Below are positions 37,465 to 46,649 of a DNA stretch of 64,000 nucleotides, piece by piece. Where the stretch lies: assembly GCA_036794825.1 (NCBI GenBank), contig DAIRGA010000007.1, forward strand, positions 62,001 through 126,000, given 5' to 3'. The notes below the pieces were generated by a model. It did not search any database, had not been told where the DNA came from, and saw only the letters and a list, made by a program, of their open reading frames with translations. A program made the position numbers and the translations under genes. Source of the stretch: RZYY01 sp036794825 (GTDB lineage Bacteria; Bacteroidota; Bacteroidia; Bacteroidales; 4484-276). Each line of letters begins with the position of its first letter. Position 1 is the first letter of the stretch.

Positions 37465-39609
37465 TTAATCAAAAGTAATGTCGCAAGGTTCATGCATTTT
37501 AACCAGGTAGGCTTTCCCCGGCAAAAACTCTTGAATAGAATGAATGTTCATGACTGGCCAGAAAACACCAACACCCGCCGCTTCTTTTACCAACTCCAGT
37601 AATCCGATATTTTCACCAAAAACCGAATGAATTTCAACTGGTTTGTTGGTTAAAACCGAAATTAAATTCCAACCGGCCTGGAGCCAATAAGTAGTTTGAT
37701 CGGGATAAAAACCGGATATTTCCAGGTTAGTTGCATCAAGCACTTTAATCCAGTAGCCACTCTCAGCATTCCATGTTTGAATATTGTTGATGTTGTTTGA
37801 TGGATGATAACTCCCTGATAAATTTTGTAGAATGATGAAATCCTGATTAATCGGCGCCACAACTGCTTCAACATCATTGTATGCGGGGTTGAGATAGGAA
37901 GACATTCCGTTCCAGCCGGTACTTAGCGGAACTACATGTGAATGTTGTTCGAACTGAGCCGGGTTGTCAATAAACCTCATTACTACAAAATCGAAAAGTG
38001 AAGTGCTGTAAAAATGAGAACCTCCCGCCAGGATATACTTCCCGTCCGATTGCATAGCAAATGCATTAATTTTACTATACACCGGATTTCCGCTTTCGGA
38101 ATTTTCAAAACCAGGTGTTCCGAAACTTACATCCTGGCTTCCATCAAGATTGAATTTTGTCACAGAAAAATATGTCCCATTAGTCAAATGACCGATGCAT
38201 ATAATACCATTAAAAAACTCCATTCCGGCTGGCTGACATCCAAAAGGCAGGTTGTGGATTACGAACCCATTGTCACCAAAATCCCCGGCAGATTCACCTG
38301 TCACAGGGTTCTTCTTCATCAACCAGATATTGCCTGTACCGGAAGTAGATCCCATTATATACAAATGATTGTCCGGGCCAATTGCAATGCTTTTCGAAAA
38401 CTGATCATTGTTCAACCCGGGACGTGCATCCACAACAACCCCGTCTTGTCCAAAAGAAAGATCCGGGGAACCTGTCAACTCAAATTTATAGATTAGCTGC
38501 CGGTTTGCAACAATATTACCGTCACCACTTGTGACCGAAACGTATATGCTACCGTTGACCGCATTTTCGGGCGGAGCAATCGCATCCACTCTTTCGCGGT
38601 AACTTTCGGGATAATTTACATCAGATGTGAAAAAAGTGAGTTTTCCATTAATTCCAAACTGAGGATCAAGCTGACCATTAGATAAATACCTTGCCATATT
38701 ACACCGTGTCGGAAGACCCCAACCACTTCCGCATAGTACCCCGTAACCACCGGTAAGAATTTTTCCATCAGGCTGAAGTTCCATGCTTGTCATGTGATCG
38801 CTGCTGAATCCGGCTGGCTCCAAAGGCATTGTAAAATTAGTAACCACAAGGCCATTCTCTCCAAATTCGGAATCAAATTCTCCGTTCTCCAGATACCTGA
38901 CCAGAAAGAAACTCGATACCCCAATACAAGGGCCTCCCTCGGTATAGATGCTTCCACCAACTATAAACTTACCATCGGGTTGTACTACTAATTCATTCAC
39001 CTGTTCAATATCATATCCCGGAATATCAGAAATGAGCTTCCCGTTTTGACCAAAGTTTGGATCAAGCTGCCCGTCGGCCAGGAACCTCGCAAGTGCGATA
39101 TTCACCGGCTCAAGTCCGCCACTGGTAACTTCACCTGATTTGGCACTACCTGCAACTACAAGTCTCTGACCAGGAGCAAAGCTTATAGCAATAGCATAGT
39201 CATCCAGGTCGTTTAAAGCAAAATCAGTGGTATAAATTCCGTTGTTTTGAAAAGTAAGATCCGGAAACATTCCTTGTTTGATTAAAAACGGCCCGCTAGT
39301 GAAAATCTTCTCATATCCCGGCCCAGAAAACATGCGGAAATTAAAATATCCAGTTTCCGTCCTGCCGTCAAACACCAACTCACCCGATAAAGATGCATCA
39401 ATGTATTGATAGATAATGTAATCACCATCACCACCTCCGACTGGGTAAAGTCCAATCCAGCTTCCTTCCTCGCCACTGGCGCCATCATAGTTGATTTTTA
39501 TCGGCGCCAATGTGCCAATGGATTCGGAGGGCAGAGTGATATTTTGTGCGTTGACCAAAACAAAGGAACATCCCACAATGATCATCATAGGTAATAGTTT
39601 TACTTTCAT
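37465..39609 (-). CDS. Secreted delta-60-repeat protein
   Basis: 714 residues. A Sec signal peptide (about 1-21) ends in VNAQ. A beta domain (about 22-110) is followed by several delta-60-type repeats (DPNFGQNGKL, VQPDGKFIVGGS, DSEFGENGLVV, LQPDGKILTGG and others, about 120-540), which probably form a beta-propeller. The last part, about 555-714, with STGWNGMSSYL, AGWNLISVL and LPGKAYLVKM, is homologous to the middle of the T9SS protein at 59.6 kb. The protein stops right after this module without a C-terminal sorting domain, so export past the periplasm is unclear. Function unknown; surface binding is the usual guess. Confidence 0.75.
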   Translation of the reverse strand: MKVKLLPMMIIVGCSFVLVNAQNITLPSESIGTLAPIKINYDGASGEEGSWIGLYPVGGGDGDYIIYQYIDASLSGELVFDGRTETGYFNFRMFSGPGYEKIFTSGPFLIKQGMFPDLTFQNNGIYTTDFALNDLDDYAIAISFAPGQRLVVAGSAKSGEVTSGGLEPVNIALARFLADGQLDPNFGQNGKLISDIPGYDIEQVNELVVQPDGKFIVGGSIYTEGGPCIGVSSFFLVRYLENGEFDSEFGENGLVVTNFTMPLEPAGFSSDHMTSMELQPDGKILTGGYGVLCGSGWGLPTRCNMARYLSNGQLDPQFGINGKLTFFTSDVNYPESYRERVDAIAPPENAVNGSIYVSVTSGDGNIVANRQLIYKFELTGSPDLSFGQDGVVVDARPGLNNDQFSKSIAIGPDNHLYIMGSTSGTGNIWLMKKNPVTGESAGDFGDNGFVIHNLPFGCQPAGMEFFNGIICIGHLTNGTYFSVTKFNLDGSQDVSFGTPGFENSESGNPVYSKINAFAMQSDGKYILAGGSHFYSTSLFDFVVMRFIDNPAQFEQHSHVVPLSTGWNGMSSYLNPAYNDVEAVVAPINQDFIILQNLSGSYHPSNNINNIQTWNAESGYWIKVLDATNLEISGFYPDQTTYWLQAGWNLISVLTNKPVEIHSVFGENIGLLELVKEAAGVGVFWPVMNIHSIQEFLPGKAYLVKMHEPCDITFD

Positions 39610-40146
39610 ACTGATTTTTCCGTTATGTTATTAATAATGTGCTGATTAATCTCGAGTAATTATATTTACTATTCGAAAATGCCATCGTTACTAAACCCGA
39701 AACATTAAAGTCTAAATTGCTTTAGCCTGATAGTGGTTAACAATTAGGACAATGGCAAATGTAAAACAAATCGGAGGATGCGTATCAAAATAATTCGAAC
39801 GACACATTGACAGCAAAATTTCAAATAAGCCAATCTCACGAAAAACCTGGAAGATGGTTGAAACTAAACCATAAGTTATGCTATACTCCGCCCAAAAATC
39901 CCTTTTTGAAGTCAGAGTATAAGTATCGTTATGTTAATATGCTTTGGTACGTATGAATTCAATGCAATTCCTTGTTCACTTAGATTTTACAAATTTAGGA
40001 CCGCTGCTCCCTGAGAATACTCAAAAAAGTTATGGTAGAATGCTACGGGAGCTACATTACAAAAATAATTGCCACAAAATCTAATTTGACTATTTGTAAA
40101 CGCCAAATTATCAATACAATAATGATTTCTCAGTAGGCCATTATGA
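39610..40146. other. 537-nt A/T-rich spacer
   Basis: No ORF, tRNA or clear terminator. A minus-strand TACATTTG at 39756-39763 matches TAnnTTTG, with a TTTG 22 nt further upstream (39786-39789), and could drive the delta-60 gene. At 40084-40095 TTGACTATTTGT matches the reverse complement of part of the dyad before kinase A. The 3' end of the aromatic operon lies at its right side; no hairpin with a T-tract is visible after aroC. Confidence 0.5.
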
Positions 40147-41136
40147 TCAAAAAAACCGTTTTTGCTTTTGCTCCAGCAACTTCAAATCGGCAAGAACAAT
40201 GGCCGTAGCAGCTTCTATAACCGGTGGAACGCGCAACGCAATGCAGGAATCGTGGCGGCCTTCAATTTTCAGATTTTCTACTTTATTGCTGGCAAAACTG
40301 AATGTTGATTGCTCCTTGCCGATGCTTGATGTGGGTTTCACAGCTACCCGGAAAACGAGATCGTTTCCGTTGGTAATCCCGCCGTTGATGCCGCCGGCGT
40401 GGTTGGTGGCTGTTTTGCCATCGGCAGAAATGATGGCGTCGTTGTGCTCACTCCCACGCATGGCTGCCGCAGCAAATCCGCTCCCGAACTCAATTCCCTT
40501 GATGGCAGGTATTGCAAAAATGATGTGGCTGATGAGCGATTCAGCCGAATCGAAGAATGGTTCACCCAATCCAATTGGTAAATTGCATGCAGTGCACTCA
40601 ATCAATCCACCCACTGAATCGCCTTCAGCCAGAGCATTGTCTATGGTTTGCTGAATATCCGCGCTACCCCCCACACTCAGGATTTTTGATGAGATTGCAG
40701 CCGGTGATATGATTTTTTTGGCAATCACACCTGCAGCCACAAGCGCCACGGTGAGCCTTCCTGAGAAATGGCCGCCGCCGGAATAGTCGCCAAAGCCGCC
40801 AAACTTTTGCATGGCTACAAAATCAGCGTGCCCGGGACGGGGTTGGGTTCGGAGGTTTTCGTAATCCCCAGGCCGCGTATTCGAATTCTCGAAGAGGATG
40901 GTCAGCGGAGCACCGGTGGTCGTTCCTTTAAAAACGCCGCTCACAAGATGAGGCAGGTCGCTTTCGGTCCGTGGGGTAGTACCTCTGGCGCCGCTTTTTC
41001 GACGGGAGAGGTCGGGGAGAAAATGATCCTGTGTTAATGGCAATCCGGCCGGGCAGCCGTCGATGGTTACACCAACCGATTTTCCGTGCGATTCGCCGAA
41101 AATACTGATCCTGAAAAGTTTGCCAAAAGAATTCAT
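40147..41136 (-). CDS. aroC: Chorismate synthase
   Basis: 329 residues, slightly short for the family (about 350-390). FGESHGKSVGVTIDGCPAGL, RRKSGARGTTPRTESD, RPGHADFVAMQKFGGFGDYSGGGHFSGR and SEHNDAI are signature stretches for the FMN-dependent enzyme that removes phosphate from EPSP to make chorismate. The C-terminal part carries the conserved GRHDSCIALR...EAATAIVLAD. It is the last gene of the aromatic operon, 12 nt after aroA. Confidence 0.96.
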   Translation of the reverse strand: MNSFGKLFRISIFGESHGKSVGVTIDGCPAGLPLTQDHFLPDLSRRKSGARGTTPRTESDLPHLVSGVFKGTTTGAPLTILFENSNTRPGDYENLRTQPRPGHADFVAMQKFGGFGDYSGGGHFSGRLTVALVAAGVIAKKIISPAAISSKILSVGGSADIQQTIDNALAEGDSVGGLIECTACNLPIGLGEPFFDSAESLISHIIFAIPAIKGIEFGSGFAAAAMRGSEHNDAIISADGKTATNHAGGINGGITNGNDLVFRVAVKPTSSIGKEQSTFSFASNKVENLKIEGRHDSCIALRVPPVIEAATAIVLADLKLLEQKQKRFF

Positions 41137-41148
41137 GTTTTTATTGAA

Positions 41149-42408
41149 TTAGATATTTATACTTATGTCTGCTCCCGCTGCCGACATGGTTTTGAAAAAC
41201 TCAGGCCACGACTTGTTTACGCACTCTGCCTGCCCGATGGTGGTTTCTCCGGAAGCATTGAATGCCATGACAGCGGCCGCCATTACCATCCTGTGATCTG
41301 AATAGGAGGAGAGATGGTTCCCGCGGCTTTTTCCACCGGCGATCGTCATTTCATTCTGTTGTATATTGATGTTGACATTCATCTTACCAAGCTCCTCCAA
41401 AAGTGCACCGGCACGGTTGCTCTCTTTGTTGATTAGTCGGTCAGCCCCGCGCAGGACAGATATTCCTTCGCAATGCGCGGCGAGTACAGCCAGAGGCGGA
41501 AAGAGGTCGGGGCTGTGGGTGGCATCAAACCCGAAAGCTTTTAATTTTCCTGATTTTACAATGATATCCTGATTTTCGATGGCAACGTCTGCCCCTGCAC
41601 TCTTCAGCGCATCGAGGATGGCACGGTCGGCTTGTCGGGATTTTACATCGAGACCGGTGATACGCAGATTTCCATTGATTGCGCCTGCAACCAGCAGAAA
41701 AGCGCCACCGCTCCAATCGCCTTCGGTTCGGATGTCGGCTGGCTGAAAACGCTGATTACCCCTGATAAAAAATCGCCGATACTCCTCATGATGAATGGTG
41801 ATGCCAAAAGAATTGAGAACTTCGAGTGTCAGATCAAGGTAGGGGCGACTTTTGAGGTTCTCGACCACCAGCACCGTATCTTCATTGGCCAGCGGCATTG
41901 CCATCAGCAGGCCGGAAACGAACTGAGAACTTTCCGATCCATCCACCACCACGGTTCCACCCCTGACCGGTCCTGAGAATCGCAGAGGCAGCGTAAGCGC
42001 GTCGGACAAAAGGCGGGCGCCAAGTTGCTGCAGCGGCGAAGCTATGTTTCCCAGTTTCCGTTTTGGCAAGGTTCCCTCACCGGTTATGGTCACCTCATCA
42101 TCAAACAGAGAGCCGATAGCAATCATCAACCTGGCCGCCAGTCCCGATTCGCCGCAATGAAAAGTCCGCTTTCCGCTGAAAACGGGATTACCCAAAATCC
42201 TGATGTGATCTTCATGAAACGTAACCTTCGCTCCCATTTCGCCGGCAATCCCGAGCATGGCTCTGGCGTCATCGCAGGAAGAAGGATGGTATATTTTCGA
42301 CTCGCCGCCGGCAAGCATGGCCGCGGCCACCAGGCGGATAAAATGACTTTTGGACGGCGGCGCCATCACCGTGCCCGAAAGCTGCGAAGGAAATACAGTT
42401 GCTCTCAT
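41149..42408 (-). CDS. aroA: EPSP synthase (3-phosphoshikimate 1-carboxyvinyltransferase)
   Basis: 419 residues. PPSKSHFIRLVAAAML (phosphate/PEP-binding Lys-Ser), GESGLAARLMIAIGSL, GSESSQFVSGLLMAMP, SPDLFPPLAVLAAHCEG and SYSDHRMVMAAAVMAFNA follow the usual order of the two-domain enzyme. It transfers enolpyruvate to shikimate-3-phosphate. The glycine of the LFxGNAGTAxR glyphosate region is replaced by a shorter HCGESGLAAR, as in divergent (class II-like) enzymes. It sits 4 nt after aroB. Identification is strong. Confidence 0.95.
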   Translation of the reverse strand: MRATVFPSQLSGTVMAPPSKSHFIRLVAAAMLAGGESKIYHPSSCDDARAMLGIAGEMGAKVTFHEDHIRILGNPVFSGKRTFHCGESGLAARLMIAIGSLFDDEVTITGEGTLPKRKLGNIASPLQQLGARLLSDALTLPLRFSGPVRGGTVVVDGSESSQFVSGLLMAMPLANEDTVLVVENLKSRPYLDLTLEVLNSFGITIHHEEYRRFFIRGNQRFQPADIRTEGDWSGGAFLLVAGAINGNLRITGLDVKSRQADRAILDALKSAGADVAIENQDIIVKSGKLKAFGFDATHSPDLFPPLAVLAAHCEGISVLRGADRLINKESNRAGALLEELGKMNVNINIQQNEMTIAGGKSRGNHLSSYSDHRMVMAAAVMAFNASGETTIGQAECVNKSWPEFFKTMSAAGADISINI

Positions 42409-42412
42409 CCCT

Positions 42413-43432
42413 CTATATCTTGATTTTACGGATCACATGCACCGGCAACTCTTCAACCACCGCTTCCCCGATGCTTTTCAGCAGCACAAAGCGGATCGCG
42501 TCATCCTCTCTTTTTTTGTCTTTTGACAGAGCCTCAAAAATAGGATCAGGCTGAAGAGGCAAAGCCACCGGAAGCTCAAGTTTCGTCAATAAACGGACAA
42601 TTCGTTCCAGATCATGTTCGCTGAGGTAACCCCTTTCTTTTGAAACACGGGCTGCTATGACCATCCCGACACTCACCGCCCGGCCGTGGCTGATCCCTGC
42701 AACTTTTTCGATGGCATGGCCAAAGGTGTGACCAAAGTTGAGTTTTCTGCGCTCGCCGGTTTCCTTTTCATCGCGGTTGACGATGGCAGATTTGATCTCC
42801 GTAGAGCGAAGTACCAGGTGCGCGACTTCCTCCTTACCAAGTTCCATCACCGCATCAGTATTTTGTTCGATAAATCCAAACATCGCTGCATCGGCGATAA
42901 GGGCGTGCTTGACGATTTCGGCCAGGCCGTTTGAAATCTCCGACCGGTCGAGGGTTTTTAAAACGGCCGGATCGCAAAGCACAAATTCCGGCTGGTTGAA
43001 TACCCCGACAATATTTTTAAATCCATTAAAATTTACCCCGTTCTTTCCTCCAACGCTGGCATCTACCTGCGAAAGCAGCGTGGTGCTGATAAACCCAAAA
43101 CGAAGTCCGCGCATAAATATGGAGGCTACAAAACCGGTGATATCGCACACTATTCCGCCTCCGACACCGAGGATAAAGGTTGACCGGTCGGCGTTCAGAT
43201 CAAGCAACTTTTGGATGACTACCTGGACGGTTCCGAGCGTTTTGGCAGCCTCACCCTGACCAACGATTACAACCGGAAAGTCACTCCAATTATGGCCGTA
43301 AAGATCATTGACCACCTGGTCGGTGAGGATGATCGTTCGCATGCCAGGCAGATATTTCCTGAAATTTAATAATCGCTCGCCAATCAATAATTTCGAAATT
43401 CCGTGACTGCCTTTAATCTCAATGGTGGTCAT
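42413..43432 (-). CDS. aroB: 3-dehydroquinate synthase
   Basis: 339 residues from the ATG at 43432 (MTTIEIKG); an ATG at 43441 is also in frame. Either way the gene overlaps the end of aroF. ILTDQVVNDLYG, GQGEAAKTLGTVQ, GVGGGIVCDITGFVASIFMRG and FISTTLLSQVDASVGGKNGVN, with the metal-binding E...H...H (GLAEIVKHALI; NFGHTFGHAIE), define the NAD- and metal-dependent enzyme converting DAHP to 3-dehydroquinate. AroD, AroE and AroK are not in the window. Confidence 0.96.
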   Translation of the reverse strand: MTTIEIKGSHGISKLLIGERLLNFRKYLPGMRTIILTDQVVNDLYGHNWSDFPVVIVGQGEAAKTLGTVQVVIQKLLDLNADRSTFILGVGGGIVCDITGFVASIFMRGLRFGFISTTLLSQVDASVGGKNGVNFNGFKNIVGVFNQPEFVLCDPAVLKTLDRSEISNGLAEIVKHALIADAAMFGFIEQNTDAVMELGKEEVAHLVLRSTEIKSAIVNRDEKETGERRKLNFGHTFGHAIEKVAGISHGRAVSVGMVIAARVSKERGYLSEHDLERIVRLLTKLELPVALPLQPDPIFEALSKDKKREDDAIRFVLLKSIGEAVVEELPVHVIRKIKI

Positions 43433-44549
43433 CAGATTCATTTTTATTTGTAGCCGGTAAAGTTAATCCATTGTTCATTACAGCCATTTGCTTATTGATG
43501 GATTCCTGGTGTATTGCGTTGAAAATGTGATCAATAAGGTCGTTGCTCAGCTTTCGTTCGGCGCCCTTTTGCCTGATCCGTGTGATGATTTCATCCCAGC
43601 GGGAGGGCTGCAAAATGGTGATGTTGTTTTGCTTTTTGTACAGCCCGATGGTTTCGGCTACCGCCATCCGCTGTTCAAGGATATCGAGCAACTCCTCGTC
43701 GTACTTATTGATCTTCAGTCGCAGTGTTTCGAGCGAATGCACAACCTCTTCGTCAGCGATACTTACATTTCTCAGTTTCAGCATAGAGAGCAGTTCGTTG
43801 AGCGATTCAGGTGTGATCTGCTGCTGAGCATCGCTCAGGGCACGATCGGGGTCGTGGTGTACCTCGATTATAATACCGTCGTAGTTGAGATCCATCGCTT
43901 TTTGTGTGACCCTTTTCAACTCCCGGTTTCCACATATATGGCTGGGGTCAACCAAGAGCGGAAGAGTAGCCATTCGTCTTTTGAGTTCGATCGGTATTTG
44001 CCATAGCGGGTTGTTGCGATAGGTAGATTTATCGAATGTAGAGAATCCCCGGTGGATTGCGCCTAACCTCGAAATCCCCGCCTGGTGGATGCGTTCGATA
44101 GCGCCAATCCAGAGTTCAAGGTCAGGGTTCACGGGGTTTTTCACAAAAATCATGATGTCAGCGCCGGCAATGGTATTGGCAATTTCCTGCATGGCAAAAG
44201 GGTTTGCTGTAGTACGCGCTCCTATCCAAAGGATGTCAACGCCGTGCTTGAGGGCTTCATAAGCATGACGCTGGTTGGCAACCTCGGTGGCTACCAGCAT
44301 TCCGGTTTCCTGTTTTACTTTTTTCAGCCACGAGAGGCCCTTCTCCCCTACTCCCTCAAATCCGTTGGGATGTGTCCGCGGCTTCCAGATTCCTGCCCGG
44401 TATGCCCTGATCCCCTGGCTGTGAAGTTGATGAGCGATTGTCAGCACCTGTTTCTCTGACTCGGCGCTGCATGGGCCGGCGATAACGAAGGGTCGCTCCT
44501 CCACGCCGATCCCCCATTGGCTGATTGGTAGAAATTGAATGGTTTCCAT
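43419..44549 (-). CDS. aroF: Bifunctional DAHP synthase / chorismate mutase
   Basis: 376 residues from the ATG at 44549 (the frame is open to 44576). The N-terminal 260 residues are a type I-beta DAHP synthase: FVIAGPCSAESEKQV, RAGIWKPRTHPNGFEGVGEKGL, PLLVDPSHICGNRELK. The C-terminal helical part (about 280-365; LRLKINKYDEELLDILEQRM) is an AroQ-type chorismate mutase. It therefore catalyses both the entry step of the pathway and the first step specific to Phe/Tyr. Fusion of these domains is common in Bacteroidota and lets prephenate inhibit DAHP synthesis. It is 78 nt after tyrA and overlaps aroB. Symbol by function only. Confidence 0.93.
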   Translation of the reverse strand: METIQFLPISQWGIGVEERPFVIAGPCSAESEKQVLTIAHQLHSQGIRAYRAGIWKPRTHPNGFEGVGEKGLSWLKKVKQETGMLVATEVANQRHAYEALKHGVDILWIGARTTANPFAMQEIANTIAGADIMIFVKNPVNPDLELWIGAIERIHQAGISRLGAIHRGFSTFDKSTYRNNPLWQIPIELKRRMATLPLLVDPSHICGNRELKRVTQKAMDLNYDGIIIEVHHDPDRALSDAQQQITPESLNELLSMLKLRNVSIADEEVVHSLETLRLKINKYDEELLDILEQRMAVAETIGLYKKQNNITILQPSRWDEIITRIRQKGAERKLSNDLIDHIFNAIHQESINKQMAVMNNGLTLPATNKNESDDHH

Positions 44550-44606
44550 TTTTGCTCCAGTTTTACTATAGGTCAAGTAATTGTATCTTTTGAGGAAATG
44601 CTACCT

Positions 44607-44623
44607 GTTCAGGCCTCCTGAAC
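44607..44623 (-). repeat. Small perfect hairpin in the tyrA-aroF gap
   Basis: Arms GTTCAGG and CCTGAAC (7 bp) enclose AGG on the minus strand, so an AGGAGG sits across the 5' arm and loop. There is no T-tract. It lies between tyrA and aroF in the operon and might affect mRNA processing. Confidence 0.4.
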
Positions 44624-44627
44624 CGGG

Positions 44628-45464
44628 TTATAAAATCTTTTTAATTTTGTTGGCATTGATGATTAAATCATTGATTTTGTTGCAATCATGCATCGTGATC
44701 GCCGTTCTGAATTCGTTCAGTCTATCAATATAGGTATCAAGCACTTTAATAACGTTGTCGGCATTCTGATTAAAGATGGGCGTCCACATTTCGGCCGAAC
44801 TTTTCGCCAGTCGGACTGTGGAATCAAACCCACCGCTGGCCAGGTCAAAGATATGCTTTTCGTTTTTCTCCTGATCTAGAACCGTAAGAGCCAGGGCAAA
44901 CGAGCTGATGTGCGAAATATGCGAAACATAGGCTGCGTGCCTGTCATGGCTTGACGAATCCATAAAAACAGGGCGCATGTTGAGGGAATCGTACATTCGT
45001 CTGACCGCTGCCAGTGCTCTGATCCCCGACTCATCAGTGTCGCAGAATATCACCGCTTTTCCATCGAACAGCCCGGGAAATGCTGCCCAGGGACCGGTGA
45101 ACTCCGTGCCAGCCATCGGATGCGCTGCGATAAAATACTGTCGTTTAGGGTGATATTTTACCGACTGGCAGATCAACTCCTTTGTGGAGCAGGTGTCGGT
45201 AACTGTTTGACGTTCAATGTTATCCAGAACCTTCGGGAGTAATTTCACAGTCGAATCTGCCGGGGTTGCCAGGATGACAAATTCACTCTGACTGATGGCT
45301 TCCTCCAGATCGCAGATTTCATCTACCAGCCCGATGTGCAGCGCCGTTTCCGCATGCAGACGGTTGTTGTCAACACCAATGATCCTCGAGGCAAATCCAC
45401 GTTTTTTCAGGTCAATGGCCATCGAACCTCCTATCAATCCTAATCCTATAATCGTAACTTGCAT
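44628..45464 (-). CDS. tyrA: Prephenate dehydrogenase
   Basis: 278 residues. NAD-binding Rossmann start TIIGLGLIGGSMAIDLKKRGF, LATPADSTVKLLPKV, the conserved AAHPMAGTEFTGP and the helical C-terminal dimer domain with SHISSFALALTV. It oxidatively decarboxylates prephenate to 4-hydroxyphenylpyruvate, the tyrosine branch. There is no fused chorismate mutase or ACT domain; the mutase is on AroF instead. It is 18 nt after the aminotransferase gene. Confidence 0.94.
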   Translation of the reverse strand: MQVTIIGLGLIGGSMAIDLKKRGFASRIIGVDNNRLHAETALHIGLVDEICDLEEAISQSEFVILATPADSTVKLLPKVLDNIERQTVTDTCSTKELICQSVKYHPKRQYFIAAHPMAGTEFTGPWAAFPGLFDGKAVIFCDTDESGIRALAAVRRMYDSLNMRPVFMDSSSHDRHAAYVSHISHISSFALALTVLDQEKNEKHIFDLASGGFDSTVRLAKSSAEMWTPIFNQNADNVIKVLDTYIDRLNEFRTAITMHDCNKINDLIINANKIKKIL

Positions 45465-45482
45465 AATTTTTCCTCCTTAATA

Positions 45483-46649
45483 CTATTTGTTGAGATTTCC
45501 ATTTATCCTTTCGATCGCTTCTTTAAAAACCTCCTGACTACTGCAAAGCGACAGCCTTATGAACTGGTTTCCATTGGAACCGAAAATGCCGCCCGGAGTA
45601 ATAAAAACGCCGTAATGGTAAAGCAGATGATCAGAGCAGCCGAACCCGTCAGCGAAATTTTCCGGAACCCGCCCCCAGAGAAACATACCTGACTGGCCGG
45701 GGTCAAATTTTACGTTCATTTCATCAAAAATCGTTTCGGCAAGCAAACGCCGTTTCTTGTATTCGGCATTGATGCTTTGGTACCATTCCGGCGGGCTTTG
45801 AAGCGCTTTAACGGCAGCCATCTGGATGGGCTTGTACATTCCTGAATCCATATTGCTTTTCACCGTCAGGATGCTTTTCAGGTAATCAGCCTTACCGGCC
45901 ACCATTCCCATCCTGAAGCCGGCCATGTTGTGCGATTTGCTCATCGAATTGAGTTCCAGTGCCACCTCCCTGGCGCCTTCTGCCGAAAAGATGCTCAATG
46001 GATTGTCGTTCAGGATGAAGCTATATGGGTTGTCGTTACAAATCAGGATCTTTTTCTGCCTGGCAAAACTCACCAAACGATCAAAAAACGCAGCGTTTGC
46101 CTTCGCTCCGCATGGCATGTTGGGATAATTCACCCACATGAGTTTGACCCCCTGCAGATCCTTGGTTTCCAAATCTTCAAAATCGGGCAGCCAGTCGTTT
46201 TCGGGTTTTAGGTCATACTCCTCCACCCTTGCGCCAACCAGCCGTGTTACGGCATCGTAGGCGGGATAGCCCGGATTGGGAACCAGTACGCCGTCGCCGG
46301 GATTGAGGAATGCCATAGAAATGTGCATGATACCCTCCTTGGAGCCCATCAACGGAAGAATTTCTCCGTTTGGATTGAGGTCAATTCCAAAATACCTTCT
46401 GTACCAAACGGCAAAAGCCTCCCGCAATGCAGGCAGGCCGGTGTAGCTCTGATAGCCGTTGCTTCCTTCTGCTTTGCTCTGCAGCGCCAGTTCCTCCAGC
46501 ACATCATTGTGAGGCATCATGTCAGGGCTGCCGATGCCGAGGTTCAGCACCTTTTTGCCCTGTTTCTTCATTTCCTCAATTTCGCGCAGCTTGGTGGCAA
46601 AGTAGTATTCGGTAACAGATTGCGTTCGCTCTGCAGGTGAGATGATCAT
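45483..46649 (-). CDS. Class I/II pyridoxal-phosphate aminotransferase
   Basis: 388 residues. NLGIGSPDMMPH, GSKEGIMHISMAFLNPGDGVLVPNPGYPAY (PLP-ring region), MWVNYPNMPCGAKA (conserved NxPxNP-like), ICNDNPYSF and the PLP-lysine stretch SMSKSHNMAGFRMG. It lies between pheA and tyrA, so it most likely converts phenylpyruvate and 4-hydroxyphenylpyruvate to Phe and Tyr, though an LL-diaminopimelate- or aspartate-type specificity cannot be excluded by sequence reading. Its ATG overlaps the pheA stop by 4 nt. Confidence 0.9.
   Translation of the reverse strand: MIISPAERTQSVTEYYFATKLREIEEMKKQGKKVLNLGIGSPDMMPHNDVLEELALQSKAEGSNGYQSYTGLPALREAFAVWYRRYFGIDLNPNGEILPLMGSKEGIMHISMAFLNPGDGVLVPNPGYPAYDAVTRLVGARVEEYDLKPENDWLPDFEDLETKDLQGVKLMWVNYPNMPCGAKANAAFFDRLVSFARQKKILICNDNPYSFILNDNPLSIFSAEGAREVALELNSMSKSHNMAGFRMGMVAGKADYLKSILTVKSNMDSGMYKPIQMAAVKALQSPPEWYQSINAEYKKRRLLAETIFDEMNVKFDPGQSGMFLWGRVPENFADGFGCSDHLLYHYGVFITPGGIFGSNGNQFIRLSLCSSQEVFKEAIERINGNLNK

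Noticed and set aside
39852..39920. Possible terminator after the aromatic operon or before the delta-60 gene
   Set aside because: No stable stem followed by a T-run could be found on either strand.
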